Shown here: positions 10,163 to 21,189 of the stretch, piece after piece
Layout of the letters: each line of letters opens with the position of its first letter
How positions within the stretch are numbered: position 1 is the stretch's first letter
Assembly: GCA_001939145.1 (NCBI GenBank)
Contig: LSRX01000357.1
Coordinates: 563,293 to 627,292 of the forward strand
DNA length: 64,000 nucleotides
Direction: 5' to 3'
Source: Symbiodinium microadriaticum
Lineage: Eukaryota > Sar > Dinophyceae > Suessiales > Symbiodiniaceae
Notes under the pieces: model-generated
What the model was told of the DNA's origin: nothing
What the model saw: the letters and a program-made list of their open reading frames with translations, nothing else
Database searches by the model: none
Made by a program: the position numbers and the translations under genes

Positions 10163-10284
10163 AGTCCCACACGAATCAAGAAAGAAACACTTCCTGCGCT
10201 GTGCGCGGCCGAGGAGCGACCTAGGTAGAAACTGAGTAGGGTTTAGGGTTTAGGGTTTAGGAGGGGGTGTCTTTTTCCACAGGC

Positions 10285-10399
10285 CTACTTGGAGGTTCAC
10301 GGCTAGTTATAAGTAGGGTTATAAGTAGGATATCTATAGTTATGACCTATTTTGGGTGACTTATGACCCACTTTTAACTACCCATGAACCTCCAAGTAG
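10285..10399. mobile_element. MITE-like element, family H, copy 2
   Basis: CTACTTGGAGGTTCACGG and CCATGAACCTCCAAGTAG ends match copy 1 (8,997). The interior is shorter and keeps the GGTTATAAGTAGGATA core. Confidence 0.85.
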
Positions 10400-10739
10400 A
10401 AGATAATTTACTTATTTTCCCATATGAAAACCCTGAGCGCTAATCCCTCAACGCTTTTTGGCATCTGACACGCTCCCACCTCAGCACCTCACCGATGCTG
10501 GCAAGTGGAGCTCCGTACCTTCAAAACAGGATCGGATTTAGAGGTTTAAGTGGTCCACTGGTCTTTGATGAGGTTTACAGAGATTTAGTATGAGGGGCCC
10601 TGAATGCTTAGAATAAGGGTTGCGGGTTCTAGTTTATTGGTTGCAGCATGTCTATCTAGGGGGTCTCTCATGGGGAAAGATTCCACGCCACCGCTTTCAT
10701 GTCGTGTTCAGCCCGAGACCCAAAACCCATTTCACTACA

Positions 10740-11460
10740 CCGCTGACCCTAGACGGTTTAGGGTTTAGGGGTTTAGGGTTTTAGGGCGTCGCCCTTTAAG
10801 TCCATAAACCCAAAGGTCTGCAGCATAGGTCCGAAAAAATCGGATCTTTGGCTTTTCTCTGAACATTCCTTAACCCCAAATAACCTACCTTTTTAGGGCT
10901 CCTTACTATGATTTCTTAAAAAGGTCCCTAAAAGGTTGGCTATTTGGGGTTAAGGTTCGGGATACTTAACACATTCAGTGCCAAAGTAAGAAATGGAACT
11001 GGAATGTCCTCCTCCTCTCCCAAAATGCCTAGATCCTCAGTTCATTCCAAGATCAGGGGATTAGGGGTTTAGGGTAGGGCTTTAGGGGTTTAGGGCTTTA
11101 GGGGATTTAGGGGTCTAGCGGTTTAGGGGTTTAGGTGTTTAGGTTTAGGTGTTTAGGTTTAGGGATTTAATGGAACTTCATAAGTACGTAGATAGAAGAG
11201 CGGTCTACGTCCCTGAGTTGCGGCCGCTGTACGTACAACCCTACTTCTAGTGCACCAAAAAAAGGTCCGTGGATCCTTCAAGTATCTACCCTGGCATAAG
11301 CGGCTGCAAGCCCTAAGCCAAGAACCCGCTTAACGTTTTAAACCCAGAACCCCCAGAGCCCTCAACCCTCACCCCTAAACCCTAAACCCCTAAATCCCTA
11401 AACCCCTAAACCCCTAAAAATCCCTAAACCCCTAAACCCTAACTCCCTAAACCCTTAACA
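10740..11460. repeat. Telomere-like DNA, both orientations
   Basis: TTTAGGG(G) units at 10,757-10,785 and 11,055-11,165, CCCTAAA(CC) units at 11,370-11,450. Between them sits a family D element (10,867-10,954). No gene seen. Confidence 0.8.
10867..10954. mobile_element. MITE-like element, family D, copy 3
   Basis: TTAACCCCAAATAACCTACC at the left and GGTTGGCTATTTGGGGTTAA at the right are near-perfect inverted repeats. Confidence 0.75.
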
Positions 11461-11719
11461 CTTTTAAGGTCCCTACACCCCCGAAGCCGGGCGTCCCGGT
11501 TGCCAGCTTCGTTCCCCCGGGTTGATAGCAACGAAGGATGCTGACACTTCGGGGGCCCTTCTTGAGGACTCTTGTTTTCAAGCAGCAAGAACAATATGAT
11601 TAGGGTTTAATTATTGGGTTTAGGGAATAGTCAGTATATCATAGTAACAAACATCATAGAAGTGGTTCTCGCAATTAATGACAATAACAATAAACACCCT
11701 AAACCCAAAACCGCCTTAC

Positions 11720-11841
11720 GATCGAAAGCTCTCCAGTCAAGGCCAGGGCACATGGAGAAGGCCACGAAGATCCCGATCTTGCCGACGAACTCAGCGCCAC
11801 CCTCGACGTATTTCGCATACGCGAAAGCGAGCATGGAGAGC
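11720..11841 (-). CDS. Candidate coding exon with membrane-like segment
   Basis: On the minus strand a CCCAG|G acceptor precedes a frame reading LSMLAFAYAKYVEGG and then AEFVGKIGIFVAFSMC, ending at a GATC|GTAAGG donor. The stretch GIFVAFSM is hydrophobic. The exon is 122 bp. It shares its strand and AG|G acceptor with the candidate exon at 14,387-14,504, so the two may belong to one membrane-protein gene, though the phase across the gap does not settle this. Function not recognised. Confidence 0.45.
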
Positions 11842-11890
11842 CTGGGCAGGGATTCGTCGGCTGATGGCGTCGCACTACAGCTTAGGGTAT

Positions 11891-11897
<7 letters not shown>

Positions 11898-11927
<30 letters not shown>

Positions 11928-11960
11928 TGAGAGAGAGCGAGAGCGAGGGAGAGAGAGACC
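11898..11960 (+). repeat. GA microsatellite
   Basis: About 14 GA units, then imperfect GAGAGC/GAGGGA copies. Confidence 0.95.
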
Positions 11961-12119
11961 CATCATGGAAGTTCATATAATGTAACTGAAGGCCCCCCTG
12001 CCCGAAAGCAACAACTTATCCTATCGCTGGGGTTGAGGATGCATGGTTTTGGGGGTGTTAAGGCCTATCTTCGAGTGTTCCCCCAGACGCAGACAACCAC
12101 CTGATGCCGAAAGATCGCC

Positions 12120-13220
12120 CCACATGCTAATTCCCGGAACCCTTAGCCCTAAACCCCTAAACCCTAACTCCCTAAACCCCTGAACCTTACGCTTCAATCC
12201 CTAAACCCATCAACCCCCTAAAAACCCTTGAACCCTAAATCCCTAAACCCTAAATTCCTAAACCCCTAACCCTTCATCCCTAAAGCCCTAAACCTCTAAC
12301 CCCTATATTCCTAAACCCCTAGACCCCTAATATAGGGGCCTTAATAATTTTAATAGGGTTTTGGGGCCCATTATACTTTAACTATACTACGGAAGCCCTT
12401 ATTTAGACCCCTACAGTACTATTTCAGTCACTGGCTTTAGGGCGATATTGTTTAGGCCTGACAGGTCAAGGGGGAATGGCCTCCTGTGGCTTGGGGTTTC
12501 TGGGATATCGGCAGCAGTTTTACATGAAGCTGGGTTTAGGGTTCAGGGTGTTGCTTCTAGGATGTTGCAACGTGCCGGAGTGGCCTCTTGAGANGGGGGG
12601 GGGGGGGGGGTTGGGATCTAAACCCTAAACCCTTAAAAGGGGGTTCTTTGGGATTTCGGGTTCAGGGCTTCCTTTCAGGCTTCCTTGACTTGAAGGTTTT
12701 GGGATTTAAAGGTTTAGGGCTTATAGGGGTTTAGGGAGCTTACGGGTTTTGAGCTTTAGGGAGTTTAGGGGTTTAGGTTTAGGGTTTAGGGTTTAGGGAT
12801 GGCCTGCGCCTCGTTCCAGGGGGGTTTTGGGATTGAAAGGTTTAGGGCTTGGGACTCAGGGGTTTAGGGTTTAGGGTTGGTTTGGGACGTTTGGAAGTTT
12901 AGGGTTTTAGAAGGGTTTAGGGTTTAGGGAGTTAGGGTTTAGGGGTTTAGGGATTTTTAGGGGTTTAGGGGTTTAGGGATTTAGGGGTTTAGGGCCTAGG
13001 TTTATAAGGCTTACAGGGTTTATAAGGATTATAGGGTTTATAAGGTTTGGGATTGAACGGTTTAGGGGTTTAGGGTTTATGGGTTTAGGGTTTAGGGTTT
13101 AGGGCTTAGGGGTTCAGGGTTAAGGGGTTTAGGGATTTAAAGGTTTAGGGTCTAGGGGTTTTAGGTTTTAGGGGCGTAGGGCTTTAGGGCTTAGGGGTTT
13201 AGGGGTTTGGGGATCTAAAC
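12120..13220. repeat. Long telomere-like domain
   Basis: CCCTAAA variants (12,140-12,330) are followed by TTTAGGG variants (12,530-13,210) in the opposite orientation, with a poly-G run and an N at 12,594. No gene is visible in this 1.1 kb. Confidence 0.85.
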
Positions 13221-13328
13221 TTAGTTGCTGAGTTCATAAGCACAACAAAAAAAGTGTACGCTTTCAGATCTATATATAAGGGATCATCTTATCCCAAAAA
13301 GCTGAAAGTGTAGTCATTCAGCTACGAA
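13221..13328. mobile_element. MITE-like element, family C, copy 1
   Basis: Ends TTAGTTGCTGAGTTCATAAG and CATTCAGCTACGAA are inverted repeats; AGTGTACGCTTTCAG and CTGAAAGTGTAGTC pair further in. Copies at 43,922, 48,233, 53,452 and 56,483. Confidence 0.85.
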
Positions 13329-13329
13329 G

Positions 13330-13600
13330 CCAAGGTTTAGGGGTTTAGGGTTTAGGGGTTTGGGGGCTTAGGGGTTTTAAGATTCGAAGGGGCCTTAGTT
13401 CAAGGGGTTTTAAGGGTTTAGGGCTTCAAGTTTACGGCCGTAGTCTTCTGCCTCTGTCTCTTTCGGGACTTCGGCTCAGGGTTTATAGGGTTGTCGGCTC
13501 TAGGGTTCAGCGGTTTAGGGGTTTAGGGGTTTAGGTGTTTTTAGGGGTTTAGGTGTTTAGGGGTTTAGGGGTTTAAGGGTTTAGGGTTCATAAGTAATGA
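13330..13600 (+). repeat. TTTAGGG-like tract
   Basis: TTTAGGGG and TTTAGGTG variants interrupted by about 100 bp of non-repeat sequence at 13,380-13,500. Confidence 0.8.
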
Positions 13601-13932
13601 ATGCGGTTCGCGGTTTCAGGGAGGGTTGTTGCGGGGATCTCTGTATGAAGACCTTGGGCTCTGGGATGTGGGGTCCTTCCATGGCTTCCTGTGCTTCAAA
13701 CCCCGTGTGACCTTTTAGTGCGCATAGCCCAGCAATCCCTGAACCCTAAACCCCAAACTGCTATAGTAACCCACCATATACCAGGTACCGGGTAGTTGGG
13801 TTTGGGTTCGTGGTTTGAAGCTCTTGGAAACCGGCCTTTGTCTGTACGGCTCGCACGAAGCCGGCCCACTCCAGCAGTACACATGTGACGTGGTTGCGCA
13901 AAGAAGCTCAGATGCCTGTATGTACGTATACA

Positions 13933-13995
13933 GCTTACATATATACATACATATCTATGTATATATATATATATATCTATATATATGTATGTAGA
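13933..13995. repeat. AT/CATA microsatellite
   Basis: (TA)n with CATA and GTATG units. Confidence 0.9.
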
Positions 13996-14386
13996 TGCAC
14001 ACATACATGTTAATTAGTTACATGTGCCGGATCGCTTCGGAAAGGAGAATCATGTGCCAATTTGCCCGCCACGGTAGCCGCCTCAGAGTCTTAGAGCCTG
14101 CGAGCCCTTATGAACCCCTGTAGAAACCCCCGGACACCTGAAGCCTACACAACTCTTAAGTATGACCCTACACCATTATTCTGAAGCCGTTGCCGCAACG
14201 GTCCAATTTCTCAGCCCCGACCGAAACTCTTAAAGCATTTTTTTTGGAACCATGGTAATGCTTGACGGCTTTCGGGTTTAGGGTTTGAGGGGCTTTAGGT
14301 AGGGTGCTTAATCGCAGCTCGAAGCCCATGAACATGTTCCTTCCGTCTCGAAAACCCTAAATTACCCATTAAACCCTTCTTTCAAC

Positions 14387-14504
14387 CCATGCCTCGCGAC
14401 GGGCGAACCACCAACAAACCAGCGTGCTGACGACTCCAATGGCCGCGCCGTAGGCGTTGCAGGGCACCAGTGGGGCAGCAGGCAGATAGAGGCCATAGGC
14501 CAGC
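14387..14504 (-). CDS. Candidate coding exon with two membrane-like segments
   Basis: Minus-strand CTGAG|G acceptor, then LAYGLYLPAAPLVPC and NAYGAAIGVVSTLVCWWFAR, and a CATGG|GTTGAA donor; 118 bp. The hydrophobic run AAIGVVSTLVCWWF followed by basic residues is typical of a membrane helix with a cytosolic basic anchor. The protein is not recognised. The MITE at 14,523 begins only 18 bp outside its acceptor. Confidence 0.45.
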
Positions 14505-14522
14505 CTCAGAGGTTCCAAAACC

Positions 14523-14628
14523 CTACGGTTGATGCTATAAAACCTGCATTACCCATAATAAGGAATATACCATACTTCCCATAGTTTAGTGTCCCTAAAG
14601 TCATGCAGGATTTCTACCATCAACCGTA
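14523..14628. mobile_element. MITE-like element, family A, copy 1
   Basis: Ends CTACGGTTGATGCTATAAAA and TTTCTACCATCAACCGTA are inverted repeats, followed inwards by CCTGCATTA / TCATGCAGG. Copies at 52,730 and 60,479 are complete; 35,301 and 54,164 are left halves. Confidence 0.85.
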
Positions 14629-14703
14629 CCTCCATTGTAGTTCCTTTTTTGGGCTACCTTATAGGATCCTGAACCTAACATAGCTTCCTGGATTTACGAG
14701 TTT
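14627..14703 (-). repeat. Dispersed 77-bp repeat, copy 2 (inverted)
   Basis: Reverse complement of 826-902, including GTAGTTCCTTTTTTGGG and TTCCTGGATTTACGAG. It abuts the family A element. Confidence 0.75.
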
Positions 14704-15337
14704 CGTACCCGAAGGGTCCATGTACCAAAATCGTATTTTCCTTTGGCCGAACGTCAGGCCCTATATAGGCCAGACCATATACTGTTTGCATAAACCCATA
14801 TAGAACCCGTAAGGGAACCCTTAGAGGAAGCCTCAGCGCGTACACGGACACCCCTAGGGCTAACTTTGAGGTGTAGGATTTCCTTTCCCAGCCACGTGGA
14901 GGCTCAGAACTTAGTTGGGTTTTAGGGTTTAGGGTGTATAATTTTGATTAGTTGAGCTGAGCTCAAAACCTCTCCCAAGCCCTGAACCCGAAGTAGCAGC
15001 TATATGCCAACCTAGAAGTTGTTGATAAAGGTGGTTGTTTTCGGGAATTTGGTTTAGGGATCTCCGACTCCAATTCAGGGTTCGAGTCTCTGGGTTGAGG
15101 GCATAGGTTCAGGGCTTAGGGGTTTGGTTTGCTTAAATTACCACGGTAAGGAAAGCCTATTCTCCAGCCACCAAGAACTCATGCTAGGGTGGAAGATGTG
15201 GTGTCCGCTGCCCGGACCTCCAGAACAGACTGATCATCGGACACGGCTCTTTATTTTGGGGCCTCAGTAACTTATAGAGTTTGGGGGTTTATAGGTATCG
15301 GCACTTGGGCGAAGGTTACCAGAGTACTACTGGTATA

Positions 15338-15419
15338 CATGGCAAACCTACAAAGAATAAAATATCCCTACTATACATATTCCCGATGAAACGAGTTGGG
15401 CTAGTCATGGCAAACCTAC
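15338..15419. repeat. Direct repeat bracketing a 54-bp insert
   Basis: CATGGCAAACCTAC occurs at 15,338-15,351 and 15,406-15,419. The sequence between is AT-rich and not telomere-like. Confidence 0.65.
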
Positions 15420-15479
15420 GAGACGGCCTTGGTGTGGGGTTAAGGCTTAGAGTCTAGGGTTTTAGGGTTTTAGGGCCGC

Positions 15480-15861
15480 TTAGGGCTTAAAGTTTAGAGT
15501 CCATGATTTTTCTTCTTGCTTTCCAGGCAGCTGCACCATGCAATTGAGGTAGAAGCCTGCAGCTGTCATGCCGTTTTCTGTGTGGCTGCGACTTTCGTCG
15601 TCGTAATAGTAACTGTTAGTAGGAATGGGAATTGGAATAGGAAAAGGTCGAGCCACAGTATTAGCAAGAGCACGAGCCGTACCAGTCATGTAATACTTCG
15701 GGGCCGTGCCACAGAAATGAGTTCACCTGTGCATCATGAGGCCGCTTCGCCACGGTGCTAAGTATGCTAAGAGTGAATGTTCCTACAAGACGGACGGATC
15801 TACAGCTGGGCAGGTGATGATAGGGACGCCCTGAGCACGTAGCTGACTGCTGCTCTGTCAC
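15480..15861. other. Telomere-free patch with overlapping small frames
   Basis: Open frames of 66-81 codons exist on both strands but none has a recognisable domain or clear splice sites. I see no gene I can support. Confidence 0.4.
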
Positions 15862-15950
15862 CCTGACCCTAAACCCTAAGCCCTACACCCTACACGTTAA
15901 ACCCTAAACCCTAAACCCTAAACCCCAAAGCCCTAAGCCCTAAACCCAAC
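15862..15950 (-). repeat. CCCTAAA tract
   Basis: Five to six CCCTAAA units with CCCTAAG and CCCTACA variants. Confidence 0.85.
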
Positions 15951-15962
15951 GTATCATTCATA

Positions 15963-16042
15963 AGCCGGTGGGGAACAGAGCAAGTTCAACGGCTTCACGT
16001 AGCGGACTTTGGCCGGCATTCCATAGACGTCCAGTGTCCTTT
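15963..16042 (-). CDS. Candidate exon
   Basis: After a CTCAAAG acceptor the minus strand reads TLDVYGMPAKVRYVKPLN and on to a TGA. A TAC|GTGAAG donor lies inside. Unidentified. Confidence 0.3.
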
Positions 16043-16559
16043 GAGGCTTAGGGTTTAGGGTCTAGGGATGTTGTAGAATTTTCCAATAAGGGATCTCAAA
16101 GGTTCCATAAGGGATTTATGGGGTTGAGGTTCTAGGGGCATCCATAAGGTTTTACAAGGGTCCGATAGGCCTATAGCGTTCCATCAGGAATACATAGGGT
16201 TGAGGGTCTAGCGGATCGTGTTTAGGGTTTACGGTCTAAGGGTTCAAGGTTTAGCTTTCAGGGTTTAGGGATTAGGGTTTAGGGACACGGTCTCGGCGCT
16301 TTCTCGGCAGAGGGGCGTAGGGTCTGCTTCTGTCATACACCTGGCCACATCCTCACGTCGAAAGATTCTTCGCACTTCGTTTTGCCAAAGCTTGAAGCCC
16401 CAAAGGCAAGGTAATCACTCACATTGTTGCCTGTAGCGTTTAGGGCTTTTCACGACCGCCATGCGCTACCGATGCTGTTATGGTACATGGAAAACATATG
16501 TGCAAAGCGCTTAGGCCCTGCCGCCAAGCGAGGGGATTAGCTGGGGTGTTTTTGAAGAT

Positions 16560-18400
16560 ATTGCTTCAGACCCAAAAGTCTACTTTGAATTGGGAGGAGT
16601 AGCCGGCCTGTTGTTTAACATCTTGTTGGAAGAAATGTAATGCTCTTGCCGGAACTAATCCTAGCCAATGCAGGGGTGGAGGACCTCTTTGGTGGTTCTT
16701 CTGAATTCCAACCCTATTTTTGTATCCCGGAGAACACCACATGATGGATTGGGTCATTGTGAGGAGTAGCCAGGCTTGTTACCATTTGTTGAAACAGATC
16801 TCCAATGAGGTTTTGGGATGGCATGGTTGTGTAATTTGCTTTGACCCATACGGTACTGTTCGGGATTCTGGACACCACTCTGCGCAAGTACCTAAAGTAC
16901 CACGAATCTACCTTTTTGAGGTGCTTGTCTTCCAGCGCGAGGGGGCCGTACAGACAGAAGTACTGAGACCACATATGATGTGAATATTGTTAGCCTGGTT
17001 GGGAGAGTTTGCCATATGCTACACGTGCCTGGGAAATCCTACGGTTAATGGCTTCGATGGTGGGTTTGTCGCAGAGATCATAGAACCAAAGTGCCTGATT
17101 TTGTCGCCTTGGGGTGGGGCGTGGAGTCAACGAAAGCTGGCGGAGTAGTCGTGTTGTTGGCTTTCAAGTAGTCTTTTTTGCTCGTTTGAGAGAGGCTCGC
17201 CTCTGATTGGACATTGCGCAAATATTCCTCAACCGCCGTAACTGTAACTCCGAATAGTAGGGTGTCATCCGCGTAGTCTATGTCATAAACTGGTTTGCCC
17301 ACTGAACAAGTGTTTGTAGGTACCCCTGTGCTGAGTAGTCGTCTATCTACATCCGCTAGTGACACTGTCATCACTATCACAAAAAGGTACGGACCAAGAG
17401 GACAGCCTTGTCTTATTCCCGTGTGAGGAGTACCCTGAGTTTTCTCCCGTTTAGGCCTATTGTGTAAAGGGTGGGATTAGTATTATATGTCCGGGATGAC
17501 GTCAATATAGTGTTGATGTATACCGAAGCGCTTTAGCGCTACTGATCATGCTCTCATTGTCAACCTTTGTCAAATATCATCCAATCCAGGAAATTCCAGG
17601 AACACCAAATGAAATTGTTGATCTGTTCTCGTGGAGCAATCTTGGAGTCTGCGCAGAATGAAAAGTGGCTGCTGTGTGCTGCGGCCCCTTCTGAAACCGT
17701 ATTGGGTTGGGCGGAGTAGCTGGTCGTAGTTGTCGGCTAGTCTCGCTTGGATCAAAGACGTGTATATCTTATATAGCCTATTGAGCAGCGCTATTGGCCT
17801 GTAATTCGTTGCGTCCGCGTCGTGGCCTTTTCCCTTATAGAAGGAGCATGCTATGGTATCCTTCCAAGCTTGCGGCAATGTTTTGCATACCCAGCATGTG
17901 TTCATCAGATCCAGAATTTGCGCTCTCCAAATGTATCCAGGAGGAGTAGCAGATTTTGTCTTAGGTGCTTTGCCCTCTTTAAGTTTGTTCAAAGTGGCAG
18001 TGAGTTCTGGGAGTGTAAAGGCTTTTGGGGAGTAGTATCCTGTGGTCTTAGTGGGCGCGATTCCTCAAGGAGTTCTTTGTCTTCCTGCGTGACTTGCGTC
18101 GGGGACCACTGTGAGTGCGTGTGGTGGGCGACTGCCATGGAATTTGTCTAGCGTCGACTACGAGTCTCTGAGCAGCCTTTTTTACGTTTCCTGAAGTTTG
18201 TCCGCAATGTCTTTTGGCTCGGGTTGGGGTTGTGTTCGAATGAATCTCCGATCCATTGTCTGTTGAGCGTGCACGCCTCCTTCTTTAGGTCCTTGTGATA
18301 GGCGGAGTAGTCGTGGTCCAGATTTGCGTTCATTCTCTTTGCCTGTGCTATTTGTTTCTGCCAGCTCTGGTGTTATCTAGGGTCTTTGCAGAGTAGCTTC
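16560..18400 (-). pseudogene. Decayed LINE reverse transcriptase
   Basis: Pieces in several minus-strand frames line up as one RT, N-terminus at the high-coordinate end. LKEGKAP (17,970-17,990) matches the first RT block, NYRPIALLNRLYKIYTS (about 17,755-17,806) and QYGFRRGRSTQQPLF the next two, and DIDYADDTLLF contains the YADD box at 17,264-17,275. The fragment at 16,714-16,974 (LKKVDSWYFRYLRRVV) resembles the region after the RT core. Motif A is degraded and the parts are separated by frameshifts and stops. It differs clearly from the LINE at 1.9-8.1 kb, so it is another family. No endonuclease domain is recognised. Confidence 0.8.
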
Positions 18401-18425
18401 GGGGGAAACGTTTCTTGCTCACCAA

Positions 18426-18477
18426 TTTTTTTGTGCTTACGATGCTCACTGACTTTTTGTGCTGATGATGCTCACTT
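18426..18477 (+). repeat. Tandem duplication
   Basis: TTTTTGTGCTTACGATGCTC is followed by the near copy TTTTTGTGCTGATGATGCTC 27 bp later. Confidence 0.75.
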
Positions 18478-18599
18478 AGCCTGTCAGACTAACAACACGA
18501 GTACAAGCCCGAGCCTACTTCCGGCCTAAACCTCCCCCCCAAGCGCCACACCTCTAAACCTTCGACACCCTAGCCCAATCCACAAACCCGTCGCCAAGC

Positions 18600-20460
18600 C
18601 CACATCCCGGCACACTCAGTGAATTCTATGGAGAACAGCGTTTGGTTGAGCAGTGGCGGTGTACTTAGCCAAATTCGGCGAGGCTATGGCAGACACAAGG
18701 GTCAACCAGTTCGGCGCTCCACGAGCATTTGGGGTTGGGCACCCCAGGCACAGGTAGCGTACTCTTGAGGACACAAAAGGGGTGAGGCACTCAAGTGACA
18801 GGTGAGGTTGGGCATGTGACACTGGGGTTGGGTAGAGGTTGTGCGCAACGATGACACTGGGACCAATGTTGGTGTCATGAGCCGAACATATGTTGATGTA
18901 AATGGCAAATTATTCATGCATCAAACAGACGCCTTGCGCATGCCTTTGGTTCCGATTCTTCATCGAAGTTTGGGCGGATGCTCCTGCCAGGCAGCTCTCA
19001 CCTCTGCGCGGGGCTGCACCAGCTTGTCCACCAGTGCCAGGGCACGTTTCCCGCCAGCAATCACCAGCGACCTGATGGCTCGCCACTGGTGTCGCTGGAC
19101 TGCCTCGACATGGCTTGCGCCAACATACGCCAAGCATGCTTTAGGCATGAATGTGGCCGCCTCCCGGCTGTGGCCCCGGACTGCCCGGTTTCCGCTCCTC
19201 TGCGCTCTGGACTTGAAAATGGTGACCCGCACGAGTGCCAATGTCTTGCCCTCACGGATGAGGTAGCGCACGCTCCGTTCGATGTCGTCAAGTATGGGGC
19301 CGTTGCAATTCGAAGTTGCCACCTGTTGCTACAACTTGTCGCAACTGTAGCGATGCGGACAACTTATAAAGGCAATGAGGCAGCAAGCGACCGGGGACGC
19401 CACACGGATGCCGAAAAGAGCTCCATAAAGGAGAAATGCGCCTCCACGCGCACATCCGCGCAACTTGCTGGATCGCTCTAGCATTGACAAAAACCCCCTT
19501 CCCTCGCCTGTCCCCGGCTGTAAGATAGTCTTGGCCTACGCGTGAGGTGCTCATTGGTCCACTGTTCGTCGTCGTACCTTGCACGCTTATCACTTCAGTT
19601 GCACGCGGCACTGATGAGCTGCCAATGCCTGCTTCACCGAAACCCAGGTATTGTACACAGGTGAAACGCGTTGTTCGTGCCGGCGACGCTCCAAGAAGAA
19701 ACACAGTGGTCCTCCATGACGTCCCGTGCCGTGGCCAGCAGCGCACGCCACCTCAGGTGCCGAAAGCAGATCTGAACGATTCTTTGTGCTGCCACAGGAG
19801 ACTGAGGCCACAGCATAACCGAAGACATTGGCACGTGCGACAGCGCACAGTACCAGTTAAAGCCGGTGACCTTGTCGTCAACTATGGCGAGGTGCGAGCC
19901 CCTCATGACAGCTCAAGCGAAATTTTGTGCCGACATGCGAAAACTGTGAGGCCGACCTGGCACAGAGTCTTTCGGCAAAGGTAACTGTGTGGTCCGCGCC
20001 GGTCACGGAGGGAAGGATCCGGAAAAGGGACCGTGCATTGGCAGCTCGTCGAGAAGAACATAGAACTGCAAAAAAAGGCTATGCATGAAACCATTTGAGC
20101 ACAACCCTCAACTCCCTCCTTCAATGCATTTCTGAGGTAGGCCTGCCACCACAGAGGGACATGCGAATCTATATTCGGGCCCGTCGCCTGAACCCCGGCC
20201 TCAAACTCCGCATCGTCTGGGCTGACCAAACTGCCAAACTGGACCGCTGCGTTCCTGTTCCTGCTACGGGTTGCATGAACCCACTGGAAGCACCACTGCA
20301 TATGAAGCGGTCTGGAGCAGCTCGAAGGTCCACCCACGCCGGGTGAACATGTCCTGCCGCCCCCCCAGAGCGAACACACACGAGCGTGTCCGCCAGGGGG
20401 TCCTCATGGAAACAAAACGCCAAAACCCCAAATCGCGTAAACCCTTAGGGCGTTGACAAA
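18600..20460. other. GC-rich, telomere-free region of unknown content
   Basis: Several overlapping frames of 70-167 codons are open on both strands. The best are 18,978-19,481 (+), 18,960-19,322 (-) and 19,903-20,379 (-); the last holds LWWQAYLRNALKEGVEG. I recognise no domain, and openness on both strands is expected from GC-rich sequence. Its proximity to the LINE remnant makes decayed retroelement sequence one possibility, an unrecognised exon cluster another. Confidence 0.35.
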
Positions 20461-20560
20461 AATGACCTCCGTTTCAATCAGATGAGCACCTCAAAATCCT
20501 AGGGACCCCCGGTATCTAAGGCTCTAAGGCACTTACCTGGGCTCAAGTAAGGGTTTTTTC

Positions 20561-20609
20561 AGGGCCGAGGCTTTCTGATCAACAAAATTTTAGGGCCGAG
20601 GCTTTCTGA
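20561..20609 (+). repeat. 18-bp perfect direct repeat
   Basis: AGGGCCGAGGCTTTCTGA at 20,561-20,578 and 20,592-20,609, separated by 13 bp. Confidence 0.85.
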
Positions 20610-20842
20610 AGCTGGGGGTTGTGTGTCTGATACGATGCTTATGGTTTTATAACGAACCCAAAGACACGCAAGTGGTAGGCCCTGCACCCTGTACCCCAAA
20701 CCCTGGTTAGGGCGATGGTACGGGGTCTGGGTGGGGTGGTCTAGGGTTCAAGCCATTGAAATTACGGCAGTTCTCTAAACAAGGGTCCCTGTAGGCCCCC
20801 AACGTCGTACAGCATCCTTATAAATGGAATCTACAAGGGACC

Positions 20843-21031
20843 CTAATTTAAAGCGCTCCCCACATGGTGGAAGATACAACCTTGCTCAAGACTTCCCTTG
20901 TTCAGCCCAACTTGAGCCCTATAACAACCGGCCCTGGGCGTCCTTCTAGCACGATCAAAGAGCCCGTCAAGGAGCACGAAAGCCGTAAAGGAACCCTTAT
21001 AAACCCTTGAAAAAACTTCAAAGAAGATCAT
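20843..21031 (-). CDS. Open frame, possibly exonic
   Basis: A 62-codon minus-strand frame including YKGSFTAFVLLDGLFDRARR. Protein-like but unidentified, with no clear splice sites. Confidence 0.2.
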   Translation of the reverse strand: MIFFEVFSRVYKGSFTAFVLLDGLFDRARRTPRAGCYRAQVGLNKGSLEQGCIFHHVGSALN

Positions 21032-21034
21032 AAT

Positions 21035-21109
21035 CCTTTCAAAGGTACCTCTACGGTTTTCAACCCTAAACCCTAAACCATAAGCCTTTTAAAGGTACCT
21101 CTACGGTTT
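21035..21109. repeat. Telomere-like tract bracketed by 25-bp direct repeats
   Basis: CCTTTCAAAGGTACCTCTAC (GGTTT) at 21,035-21,059 recurs at 21,085-21,109 with one change. The sequence between is CCCTAAA units. Confidence 0.85.
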
Positions 21110-21189
21110 AGGTTTGAGGAAACCTACAAACGCCGATGTGTCGCCGTGGATCTTCTAAGGACCTGAACCCCCGGAACCTGGTCCAACCA

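Noticed and set aside
11614-11985. Plus-strand frames of 100-123 codons
   Set aside because: They run through the GA microsatellite; the minus-strand exon at 11,720-11,841 is the better reading.
18190-18220. Dinoflagellate spliced-leader relic
   Set aside because: Only TTTTGGCTC is shared with the leader; too short to count.
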